From Cristatella mucedo (Eukaryota; Bryozoa; Phylactolaemata; Cristatellidae): a DNA stretch of 64,000 nucleotides. The notes under the pieces were generated by a model, which worked only from the letters and a program-made list of their open reading frames with translations, was not told the DNA's origin and ran no database searches. Every line of letters begins with the position of its first letter. The first letter of the stretch is position 1. The translations under genes were made by a program, and so were the position numbers. The stretch lies in contig WPIO01000060.1 of the NCBI GenBank assembly GCA_009760855.2, positions 859,501 to 923,500 of the forward strand. Reading direction: 5' to 3'. Below, in pieces: positions 11,088-21,122 of this stretch.

Positions 11088-12510
11088 ATATATGTAATGT
11101 ATCTCCGTCTGAAACTCCGCAAAACCATAAATAATATGTGGGTATTACGCAGGAGAGTTTTGTATAGCGCACTCACAGACAAAGCGGCTTTCGGTACGCA
11201 TTCAGTAGCCAACAGACTTCGTCTCACCAAACAAAGAGAAAGTGGAAAGCATAGCAGAGTCAGGAGAGCAGTTGCGGTAATGAGTAGCATGGCAGTAGCA
11301 GCTCAGGACCGCTGAAAAAGATGAGCCATAGTCGGCAGCAGGAGAGTAGTTGTCGTTGCGTAAGAATTTTGGAAGCGATTTTCACAGTCTAGGACCTTCG
11401 GAGCTAAAGCTTCTGTCGCCAACGGTCTTTAAGCGGACGAATGGGACAGCTAATTTGTGGCCCACACAAGAAATGAAACAGCTAATTTGTGGCCCATACA
11501 AGACCTAAGGGTACGAGGATGCAGCAGTTCAGCTTGGTATGGAGGAGCCAAGCCGTGGCGGGCCTTGTGGGTCAGCATAAGACTTTGCCCTGTATCCATT
11601 GATCAACCGGCATGCCTCGCCTGCCAGACCGATAGTCGTTCTCAATCGTTCAAGTAGGACATCATGACAAATGGTGTCGAAGGCAGTTGACAGATCTGGC
11701 GGAGCTGGGGCAGTGGTGGCATTCTCGTCATCATTGTGACGTAGAATGTCGTTGTTAGCACTGAGGAGAGCAGTTTCAGTGGAGTGCTGCCTCTTGAACC
11801 CTGATTAAAATGTTTCTGGCATTCCGTTATTTTCAATATGTTCAACTAGCTGCTTAGCAACAATTTTTTCAAGAATCTTTGACAAGAAAAAAGAAGGGAA
11901 GCTGGGCGATAGTTTGCATGTATCTAATCCAGGCTTTCTAAGTATGGGTCGAACGATTTCCAATTTGAAGGACTTGGGACGACCCCTTTTCTCAGAGCGG
12001 CATTACAAATCTTGGTTATGGCAGGGCTTAGTGGGTCTACTAGTGAAGACCACAGAGATGAAGGTGTAGAGTATTCAATAGACGAGCTCGTTTTGCTAGC
12101 CCTTATTAAGGTAGCGTCATCGCATGCAGAAACCTCGGAGAACCTTCTAAGGAAGGTCACAGGTTGTGGAACGACGATTGCTTTAGTGGAGGGGCCATAA
12201 TGGAGGCACGAATGTGCACAATTTTTTCAGTAAAGAAGGCTGAAAACCTTCCGGCCGAGCCCTTAGTATCTGGGGAATCAGACCTCACAGCATTGGCCAG
12301 TAAATGGTTTACTGTCTTATAAATCTGTTTAGGGTCCGACGGGCAGGAATTCAGCTTTCGGATGAAAGAAGAGGCGCTGGTGTTTTTAAGCTTTCGGATG
12401 TAAACTTGAAGTGAGCCATTGAAACGGACTAGATCTGCATCAGACCCCGATTTCTCGACACGACGCTCAAGCCTGCGCAGCTTAACACGGCGCATCTTTC
12501 GAGGAGGCGT
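11088..12510 (-). mobile_element. LINE-beta copy with a large internal deletion
   Basis: This matches the copy at 23.0-25.1 kb from its 3' end (GTAATGTATCTCCGTC near 11,092). At about 11,612-11,620 the sequence jumps from the equivalent of 23,512 to the equivalent of about 24,247. Roughly 735 bp of RT, including the GVPQG and YADD motifs, are missing. Beyond the junction come RT motif A and the linker (frames at 12160-11924 and 12495-12157). A local duplication repeats about 31 bp at 11,450-11,505 (ACAGCTAATTTGTGGCCCA twice). The endonuclease is absent, so the copy is dead. Confidence 0.88.
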
Positions 12511-13482
12511 CTATAGTTCTTCATGTAGATGTCGGCTTAGCGCTTTAGCTCATCATCAGAGCTCCCGTCGATCGGCCAATCGGCGGAGGCGGCCGCGTCC
12601 GCTCGTCTTTTCGCCGACGCAGACGATGTAGAATCGCTTTCAGTCATCGACTAGGCTTCGGTGATACAGTTTCGGAGCGCTGCCAACAGCAATTGCGGCG
12701 GGGCGATCGAGCTCTAGCGCCCTAAGGCTCACCTGAAATAACGCACGGTCAGGCGGCGACCGGCGGCGGTTGGTGGGAGCGGGCTCGCTAATTCGGAGCC
12801 CGACCGCAGGACTGAGCCCTAGCATTCCAACGAGCGCACAGAGGCGGATGCTCTCAGGGCGAGACGATGGGCGCAGGTGCAGAAACTCTTTTCTTGCCAT
12901 GACGTTCAAGGCGAAGCTGCAGAGCTGCACTCCTAGATTGGTGTCGACCGGTGTGCCGGTACACGTGCGCAACGCCTTACGTTCTGAGAATGGTTGCCTG
13001 GGCGAGTTCTGGGATGAAACAAAAACAATCTGAGAAAACATGCACAGCAGCTCGTGCGAGTCGTTTCCCAGGAAAGCCGGTGGCCGCCGCTGACTCCAGC
13101 AGACATTAGCCGCCGCTTGCTGCCGCAGCTTCGCCGTGCCTGGAGGAAGGAACGCGATGGACGGCAGTGGGGGGAAGCTATGCCGCCGTGCGGACAGAGG
13201 GCCGTGCGCCTCCATGCCAGGCATCCTGCCGACTCTGTCCGAACGTGGGCTAGGCAGTAAAGTAGTGCCGAGAAGCGGAGGCCTCTTCAGGTCTCATAAG
13301 GGAGAGGGCGTAGTCGACGGTCGATTCACTGAAATGTTACCACCCTTTCGTTGCTTCTAAGCTGCTGCCGGAAGATCCACCGAGGACGACGCCTGCAAAT
13401 CTGGGGCAGTTGGTTAATTCGTTGGCAACATCTGATTTGAGTGATGAGGCCACCATGTCAAGAATCAGACTCTCGGCAACCG

Positions 13483-13485
<3 letters not shown>
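12511..13485. other. GC-rich unassigned stretch
   Basis: CpG-rich from about 12,560 to 13,260. A 194-codon minus-strand frame (13224-12640) and an 87-codon plus-strand frame cover it. Neither has a recognisable domain or a coding signature beyond GC richness. Confidence 0.4.

Positions 13486-13557
<72 letters not shown>
13486..13557. repeat. (CAG)24 trinucleotide repeat
   Basis: Twenty-four uninterrupted CAG units. Plus-strand and minus-strand frames of 80-87 codons pass through it reading poly-Ala, but nothing recognisable flanks it. Confidence 0.98.
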
Positions 13558-13558
<1 letters not shown>

Positions 13559-14026
13559 GCCACTAACACTCCGGTCGGCACTCCATTCCGTGCGAACCAC
13601 ACCATTAGGCCGAGCTAGCCAATCGGCAATACCTCGTGAGTTTTCCTCCTAAGTTGACCCTCTAGCTGCATTTCCTTCCATTCGGGCGCCTCTCCATGTA
13701 GCTGCTGTAGACCGGCTCCTTTAGTTGCACGTGCCGAGCTGCTGCTGCGTGAGACTTTTACGCGAATCTTCTGGATGATGTAGTAATCGAAACAATTTAA
13801 GTGTCTCCCGTTTTTGCTCGGAAACGAACTCAGTTGCATCGGCATGCGAGTTGTACCGGGCCAGATTCATTGCACCGTTTATGACCCGTGTCTCCCACTT
13901 AGCAGAAAACACGCGGGAGTTGGTTATGAAACTATGGCATGCTAAGTATACGTATGAGAGCTGCTACAGACTGTCAGCTTTTCCCGATGTATTACCGTTT
14001 TGAACAAGAGTTATCATTATCTATGG

Positions 14027-14027
<1 letters not shown>
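13558..14027. other. unassigned sequence
   Basis: No repeat family or domain was recognised. Minus-strand frames of 63-76 codons appear to be chance. Confidence 0.4.

Positions 14028-14105
<78 letters not shown>
14028..14105. repeat. (TA)n microsatellite
   Basis: Pure alternating TA, about 38 units. Confidence 0.98.
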
Positions 14106-14107
<2 letters not shown>

Positions 14108-14824
14108 GAAGTGATGGTTAGTGAGTCGTACTCGGTGTCTCGATCTGAATAATCGAATGCTCTTTTGGCTCTGAAATGTGCGCTAAGAGCCCAGGACATT
14201 AACTTGCTACGAAGGTGTGAGCGTTCCTGATAGCCGTCTCGAGTTATCGTCGCCATACCTGAGTGCATAGGCCCCGGATTCAACTACGGTTTAGCTGCAC
14301 TTAGAGGCGATAGCATCGCTAGTGTCTGTCGGACGACTGCAAAACTTGCACTTCTTAGGGCCCAGTGTTCGTGCATAGAACTCTCTAGGCGAGACACTGC
14401 TGCAGCTCATTCTGAACAATTAGCTGTTAAAGATTGGTCCAATGTTTGGCTTCACTGAGTCGAAAAACGTACGAACGGATCACTGAACTCGAATCCCACT
14501 ATCGCGCTCCTATTAACTTTCGAGGAAAGCTCTGCGTCTCTGCGGCGACACTCGAATGCTAGAGACGGAGCAATAAATTTCGTTCCGTATAAATAATCCG
14601 CCAATAAATCTCGCATGCCAGAAGCTTTGAGGAGAGCCGCCAGCTGCCGCCCGCCTTACGTGAAGCAACTCCCGTGGTAATGAGACTATAAATATAGCAG
14701 TCTCGAAATGACATTGTCAGCATAAAGGAAGCTTAATTTTTCGACGAATGTGCGTAGTCTCTTCAATAGTGCTCAAAGCACTATGGCCGCAAATATCACG
14801 ATTCAAAGTAGTTTAGCATAATAT
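14106..14824. other. unassigned sequence
   Basis: Ordinary composition. No element or gene was recognised. Confidence 0.4.
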
Positions 14825-15138
14825 TGAACCTTGAAGTCAATCCGTTGCTTGACTGGTAGCCAGTGCGGGTCGGCGAGAAGTGGTGTGATGTGGCAACTGC
14901 GACGCTCATGACAGACAAGCCTAGCTGCAGAGTTTTGCACCTGTAGCTGTAAGCGCATGATTGCACATGCCGGTAGACCAGCAACTACTGAGTTAAGGCG
15001 AGGCGGGATGTCACAAATGCATGGACTGTGATGTGATATGTGATATTAGATGTGGTATCCCTTTCCAAGCAAGCCCGAATTATTAGCATTGCTACATAGC
15101 TGAAAGTAGGAAGACTTGACTGTGGAGCTGATGTAGCT
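14825..15138 (-). mobile_element. LINE-alpha RT C-terminal fragment lacking both ends
   Basis: The minus strand carries the LVQNSAARLVC and LHWLPVKQ region, aligning with 37.35-37.66 kb. It stops abruptly at about 14,825 without the 3' UTR or hairpin tail. At about 15,138 it stops next to the FLYWCH reading frame. The missing 3' end means later deletion or rearrangement rather than a simple 5'-truncated insertion. Confidence 0.8.
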
Positions 15139-15554
15139 TGCCTCGTTGGAAACGCCGTCGTCGCTGCCGTCGTAAAGTTCGTCGTACGCTGTCGATTCGT
15201 CCCGTCGACTCGTCCGATGACGTCAGACGAACGTCTTGAGACTCAGCGTCTTCTGCCGGCTGCCTGCAGCACCTGTCCTGGTTGAGCTCTGACGTGACGG
15301 ACTCGATCGCGCACGGCTGCCTTTACCTTGTCGGCATCGACGGCAGCGACGGCATCACCGGTATGATTGTGAGGAACTGTGACGTTCAGATCGTCACGCT
15401 GTAAACTTGTAGTAACCGCTCCTTTACAGCTGGCTGTCTTCCGCTGTGAGCATTCCCATCTTATCCGGTTCGTCTTGTCGGCCTTCTTCCTATAATAATA
15501 GCCGTCATAACACAACTTAACGCCGCCTCGAGTACAGTTGATTAATTCCATCAC
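15102..15554 (-). pseudogene. FLYWCH zinc-finger gene fragment, frameshifted and truncated
   Basis: A 103-codon minus-strand frame (15554-15243) begins with a FLYWCH-type zinc finger. The YDGYYY motif is at residues 16-21, Trp33 and Cys35 form the WxC, Cys43 is the second cysteine, and His62-x-His64 complete the C2H2 metal site. The frame then ends in GRRR-stop. Shifting one frame near 15,265 keeps an Arg-rich coding stretch going (RRTLRRQRRRRF) to about 15,140. There it meets a LINE-alpha fragment, and it stops at about 15,102. FLYWCH domains bind DNA. In invertebrates they often occur in multi-copy proteins, some with a MULE-type transposase domain, and the Arg-rich linker fits that group (inference). 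It could also be a true exon with a sequencing error, but a decayed fragment is more likely. Confidence 0.75.
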
Positions 15555-15709
15555 GATATTGTTAAGCTTGTTCTTCCTGGTCGATCATAAATCTGAAGGC
15601 ATTATGGTTCTATGTAACAGGATTATTTATATCCATTTTTATTATAACCATTTTGATGATTAAACCTGTCTGATTAGCTAATCAGATGTTCATTGAGCAA
15701 AACATTAAA

Positions 15710-15745
<36 letters not shown>

Positions 15746-15815
15746 CATATAAATAGACATCACATATATGCAATATATTAATATATATATATGATATATA
15801 TATATGATATGTATG

Positions 15816-15856
<41 letters not shown>

Positions 15857-15979
15857 GTATATATATATCTGTACTCTTAGCTATGAATTCACCAGCATAG
15901 GGGGAAATGTCCTACCTCCGGGGCGGGGAAACGTCCGGGGTGAAATGTTCTACAACCGCGGCTGCATATCTGCGGATTA
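15555..15979. other. spacer with imperfect TA-rich repeats
   Basis: TA-rich tracts at about 15,712-15,744 and 15,776-15,870 (ATATAT with GATATATA interruptions). Short GGGGAAA/CGGGG text follows near 15,900-15,950. No gene was recognised. Confidence 0.6.
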
Positions 15980-16170
15980 GTGAGCCGTGATGGCACACTA
16001 GGTAAGGCGGTTACTTTCATGACTTCGCTCCCGAGGTCGTGGGTTCGAATTCTGTGATGGGCGATCCTTTATCGCCACTGACTGTAGTGGTGATAGCCGT
16101 AAAAGCTCTTCTGTCGCTATACAAGAGGAGGCTGTTTTAAGCAGCTAGGATTTATGTATTTATTTATTTC
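15980..16170 (+). mobile_element. SINE-beta copy, near complete
   Basis: The A-box region is TGGCACACTAGGTAAGG and the B-box region is GTGGGTTCGAATTC. The body (GTGGTGATAGCCGTAAAAGC, CTCTTCTGTCGCTATACAAG) and a TATTTATTTATTT tail follow. It directly abuts the LINE-alpha copy that starts at about 16,171. Confidence 0.9.
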
Positions 16171-17597
16171 TTTAGCATCCATCACAACCTACTTAGGAAT
16201 GCAGACATGAGTAGAGTATCTCTGCTTGTTTTGCTCGATCTTTTGGCAGCTTTTGATACTATCGATTACTAAGTTCTTTTAGGTCGCCTCTCATCTCGCC
16301 TAGGCATAACTGGCACTGCTCTGCAATGTTTCAGGTCCTATCTCAGTGGGAGACTCCAGAGTATTGATGTGAGTAGACAAAGATAATACGAGGTACCTCT
16401 GAAATATGTGGTACCTCAGGGTTCATGCTTGATCCGGTACTTTTAACGGTTCAAACTCTTCTTCTTGCCGATATGATTGCCAAGCACATATAGGCTGTCA
16501 CTTCTATGTGGATTGTACCACTTCTTTGATTCCTCCCAACCCTAGAGCACATCAAATTCTCTCAACTCATTTTCTGCATGTATTGATGACATTGGCACAT
16601 GGATGGCAGCAAAATTTATTAAATTGAATGGTGATACAACTAACTTACTATTTGTGAGCAAACCAAGTGTGATTCAGAAATTTGAAAGGCTAGCACTCAA
16701 AATTAGTTGTGCGTATCTCCTGTTGAATATGCACGAAGTCTAGGTGTCATGTTCCAAAATGACCTTTCGCTAAACCACCACACCAGCTCCACAGTCAAGT
16801 CTGTCTACTTTCAGCTACATAACATTGTTACAATTCGAGCTTGTTTAGATATGGATACCACATCTAAGCTGGTCTATGCATTTGTGACATCCCGTCTCGA
16901 CTTCTGTAAGTCACTGCTTGCTGGCCTACCGGAACGTGCAATCAGGCGCTTACAGCTAATGCAGAACTCTGCAGCTAGGCTTGTCTGTCACTTGTGTCGC
17001 AGTTGCCACATCATAGCACTTCTCGCCGACCTGCGCTAGCTACCAGACAAGCAACGGATCGACGTCAAGATTTTTTCACTCACATTTAGGTCCCTTCATT
17101 CGTTGGCTCCAGTCAACCTATCAGATCTACTCCCCTACCAGGCCAAGCGTCGTACCACCCGCTTTTCGGAATCTAACTGTTTAACAATCTCTCGTACAAA
17201 TCTCAAAGCCTTTGGTGACCGTGCCTTTAGTTTGCATGCTCCCAAAGCCTGGAACTCACTTACGACTTGCTTTATGACATCCCCTGACTTGACCATATTT
17301 AAAAAAAACTAGAAATGCACCTATTTATGACAGAATCTAGTGGGTACCTCTGCGATTCGTCCTTTATGTACTTATTCGTGCTGACACTGTTGCATGCTGC
17401 TACTAATCGCACTTGCATGCTGATACTGTGCATGTTACCTTTAATCCTGTGATTCGTGTTGCTTATAGAGCAGTTTACCACTCACCACTCGATCTCGTTT
17501 CCTTTTCAGCAAATGTAAAGCGCCTTGAAAGAGATTCAGCTATCTGAAGGCCGCTTTATCAAGTGTCTTATTTTTCTTCTTCTTATTATTATTATCA
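16171..17597 (+). mobile_element. LINE-alpha copy, 5'-truncated in RT, full 3' end
   Basis: Starts in RT just before motif A (SLLVLLDL..AFDTID, near 16,215-16,268). The catalytic YADD region near 16,510 is destroyed. The best frame (16707-17039, 110 codons) holds the RT C-terminal LVQNSAARLVC-like motif (LMQNSAARLVC). The 3' UTR is nearly complete. It ends with the hairpin (17,519-17,566, GCGCCTTGAAAGAGATTCAG..) and an ATT-rich tail. Many stops mean it is inactive. Confidence 0.9.
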
Positions 17598-18707
17598 CTC
17601 AAGCACTTCATGTTACTGAATGCTAGCCTAAAGATGATACCTCTTAGGAGTTTTGGTCCCTAAGGGCCTTGCAGAAGCAATTGCTGAAGACTATCACAAC
17701 AAAATCACAAATGTGCCAATAGACCGCAATAAAGGCCAATAGTATACACATAAATCACTGGTGCATGACAACGAAACGAGAAATAAAAGCTGGCTACCCT
17801 AATTCGGTGCAGACTAATCCGGGTATCTGCAGTTACGGCGCTATCTAGCAGTCCTCTCCTAATTGGCTGTGTGTGCTACGTTACGTCGATAGGGTGAACT
17901 GATGTAGAGCCGGTCTGCTTGGTACGATACAAAACTGATTGGTTTTGTGCTGCAACACAAATAAGCTAGCGTAACAAAAGAATTTCTCTCTGCAAGCATG
18001 CATCGGCTGTGCTATGGCAATGTATTGGCATTCAGTTAGTTCACCCGGCATAGGCTCGAGTGCCGGAGTGAAAATCTGAGTCGCTGTGAGAAATGTGTTG
18101 GACGCCGCGAAAGACATTAGTATTGATGGCTCAGTTGCAATTAACACTGGACCGTTGACCCGGACGTTTCGGAATCAATTTCCCGCTTTAGACGAAGTCA
18201 TTGGCTCACAGTCCTGCCGCATATTGCATCCCATGGCAGCTGCGGATTTTAAAATTAAGAAATTTGCTAAAATTATTAAATTATTACTTAAAAAAATGAT
18301 AAAGTTACTAAAATTAAGGTCTCACTAGTTAGGTCAAAGCTGCCAACATTCGCCGGTTAGATGACTATCGTTCGCGGTAGGCGAACAGAAATTTTCGCGG
18401 TGTGCGGGGACTCCTGCAAGGAAGGTTTTTACGATGCATTTTTGGCTCACAATACGTCTGAACATCCGACAGCAGCTCGCTTCTCGTCGGTTCCAAGGTC
18501 GCTGGTTTGATCTTGACGTAGAAAACAGTTGCTAGCTCTAATTTTGTAGTCATAACTCACGATTTCATCTGGCACATCGATTCATCGACCAGACCTCCAT
18601 CCCAACAGCTGGGAATGACCTGATGAACAGCGCGAGTACGCACACTCGCAACTACAACTGGAGTCTCCCCCTAAGCTATGTCAACCATTTCAAGTCACTC
18701 CATCGCG
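17598..18707. other. unassigned sequence
   Basis: An A/T-rich stretch lies at about 18,245-18,325 (AAATTA repeats). The remainder shows no repeat family or recognised protein. Confidence 0.4.
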
Positions 18708-18887
18708 GCGAGCCGTGCTGGCGCACCAGGTAAGGCGGCTGCTCTTCGTGCCCTCGGTCCCAAGGTCGTGGGTTCGAATCCTGCAGTAGGTGATACCTTA
18801 TCGCCGCTGCAAGAGGTGGTGATAGCCGTAAGGCTCTGCTGCCGTTATACAAAAAAAGGTTGCTAAATCAACTAGAACTATTTTTAT
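18708..18887 (+). mobile_element. SINE-beta copy, near complete
   Basis: The head is CTGGCGCACCAGGTAAGGCGG and the B box is GTGGGTTCGAATCCTGC (exact consensus GGTTCGAATCC). The body is GAGGTGGTGATAGCCGTAAG and the tail is CTAGAACTATTTTTAT. Confidence 0.9.
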
Positions 18888-19167
18888 CAGGGCGAATAAT
18901 GTACCGGAAGTCACTGACAGCTCTGTTCTGTGGACGTTATAGCCGTCGACTTCCCTGCTGATGGTTTTCCCTCTGAGGCAGTTTCCTGTGTCTGTTAAGA
19001 CCCTCCCACCCCCGTCCCACTTCGCAAAAGTAGCAGCAGCTCGATGACTCGCTGTAGAACATTCGTCAGAGGTCAATTATTGGCAGAAGACATTTTACGT
19101 AACGCTCACTAATGGAAGAGTGCTCACACGCTTGCGATTTGGCAGTCTCCCTTGACTGGCAGGATAG

Positions 19168-19225
<58 letters not shown>

Positions 19226-19360
19226 TCCCTTTCTCTCTCTCTCTCTCCCTCTCTCCCTCCCTCACTCTCTCGCTCTCTTCTCTCTCTCGCTTTCGCTCTC
19301 TCTCTCTCACGCTCTCTCTCGCTCTTTCTCTCTCTCTCGCTACGACAGCACGACTTCGTG
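19168..19360. repeat. (CT)n microsatellite, interrupted
   Basis: Pure CT from about 19,171 to 19,220, then CT with CCC, CAC, CG and TTT interruptions to about 19,340. This pattern suggests an older tract still expanding at one end. Confidence 0.95.
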
Positions 19361-19449
19361 CCGTCGTCGCCGTTCGTTCTTTCTTTCTTCGTCAGCCGCT
19401 TCCAGCCTGATATAATACAGATAATCCACAACCGATGATAAATACGAAT

Positions 19450-19581
19450 AATATAATTCATTTGCATAGTGCCTTAAGAGAGCTTAATCTCTATCAAGGC
19501 GCTTCACTCATGCTACGGGGCTCGAGCCCACGGCCTCGGCCAGACCTTGATCAGCGCGAGCACCTTAACCGATGGGCCGAC
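19450..19581 (-). mobile_element. SINE-alpha copy
   Basis: The minus strand has GGCCCATCGGTTAAGGTGCT (A-box region), the B-box region GGGCTCGAGCCC and the hairpin tail ending in ATGAATTATATT. The stems AGAGA/TCT(C)T are partly mutated. Confidence 0.88.
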
Positions 19582-20096
19582 CGTCGTCGCAGTGCGCCGG
19601 CTAGTTTATCGTCAATGCACTGACCACGTTTCTTTTCGTTCGCTGGTACACCGACCGCGACTGGTCGTGGATGGCTGGCTGACTTATCGTTTTTTCATCG
19701 TCGCTTACTCGATGCACGTTTCCCGCCAGCTTCTGGCCGCAGCGCCTGCTGCTGCTGGACTTTCATCCCGTTTATTTCGCTGTGGAGGTTCCTACTGGCG
19801 CCGAAACTCACCACTACGACCCCATGTTGCAGCCGGCGTGCCAGCTCTCAGCCTGCAACTAGACGCGCCAGTCAACTAGCCAACGCTGAGCCAACGCAAG
19901 GGCTCGTCAGCCCCTGCCACTCGCTTGATACTTGGACTTTGTCCGGCTGATCGTATGACTGTTAATTGCTTGATCGTCTTTTCTCTGCCGCAGTCCGGGC
20001 TGAACAGGTGCTCCTCTACTCTCGTCTCTCTTACTCTCACTCTCTATACCCGCTTCGGTTGGCATTAAAACGTGATTTCATCGGGATTACAGACAC
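19582..20096. other. unassigned sequence
   Basis: No repeat family recognised. A 110-codon plus-strand frame (19547-19879) overlaps the SINE and has no recognised domain. Confidence 0.4.

Positions 20097-20097
<1 letters not shown>

Positions 20098-20191
<94 letters not shown>
20098..20191. repeat. (TA)n microsatellite
   Basis: About 47 uninterrupted TA units. Confidence 0.98.
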
Positions 20192-20192
<1 letters not shown>

Positions 20193-20275
20193 CCAAATAC
20201 ACTGCCAACGCGTCGGCCCGAGGAATGACGGGGGATGATCCGCGCTCTCACGCTCACGCCTCTCAAAGCCGCGAG

Positions 20276-21122
20276 TAGTTGTCGTTGCGTAAGAATTGTG
20301 GAAGCGAGTTCCACAGTCTAGGACCTGCAGAGCTTAAGTTCCTGTCGCCAACGGTCTTTAAGCGGAGGAATGGAACAGGTAATTTATTGTCCACACAGGA
20401 CCTGATAGCGCGAACAGGCTGAAACTGGTGCAGCAGTAAAGCTAGCTACAAAGGAGCCAAGCCGTGGCGAGCCTTATGGGTCAGCATACAAACTTTGTTC
20501 TGGATCCGTTGCTCAACCGGCATCCATCCTAGCTCTTATAGAAAAGGAGACACGTGCTCAAACCACTGGGACTTGAAGACTAGCCTTGCAGCCATATTCA
20601 TGGTCTGCTGCAGTGGTCTAATAGCTTTCTTTGGCAGCCAAGCCAATAAGGAATTGCAATAATCAAGCCGAGACAGAGCGCCTAGAAAGAGATTAAGTTC
20701 TCTGAGGGCGCTTTATCAAGTGAACTAAGGATGTAGTTAATTTTTTTTGCAAGCCACTGTGAGAGACAGATCCTAATCTTGGATAGGGATCGGACGAGCT
20801 GGTTAGCTGTAGAAGCAGTCTTCTGAATGAAGCTTTTGAAATTGGAGCAGCTGTCGAAAACGACACCTAAATTTCGAGCACGTGGCGATGGTCGCACAAT
20901 AGCATCACCTATTCGAAGAGCGGAGCCTTTTAATCCAGCCACACGCTTAGGATGTCCTATGAGTAGCAGTTCGGTTTTATCATCATCTAGTTTCAGGAAG
21001 TTTTCCGACATCCAGGATCGAATGTCGGCAAGGCAAGCATTCAGTTTCTCGGTTGCTGCCGCAAGCAGATTCCGACGGTTTGAATGACAAATACAACCGA
21101 GTATCATCAGCATAGAAGTGAA
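20276..21122 (-). mobile_element. LINE-beta RT fragment lacking both ends
   Basis: Aligns closely with 23,275-24,060. It encodes the RT C-terminal half ([19 protein letters not shown], then [14 protein letters not shown], in the 143-codon frame 21113-20682). The 3'-terminal ~250 bp of the family are missing at the left, and the RT is cut at about 21,122 on the right. It is interrupted by a 46-bp LINE-alpha tail at 20,677-20,722. Confidence 0.88.
20677..20722 (+). mobile_element. LINE-alpha hairpin tail only, inserted into LINE-beta
   Basis: Forty-six bases (AGCGCCTAGAAAGAGATTAA through GCGCTTTATCAAGTG) lie between GAGACAG and AACTA. The uninterrupted LINE-beta copy at 23,665-23,680 reads GAGACAGAACTAGAG. 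No (ATT)n follows. The insertion contains both stems of the hairpin and nothing else of the LINE. Confidence 0.9.

Noticed and set aside
19066-19467. 133-codon Arg/Glu-rich frame
   Set aside because: It reads the CT microsatellite in reverse and holds no domain.
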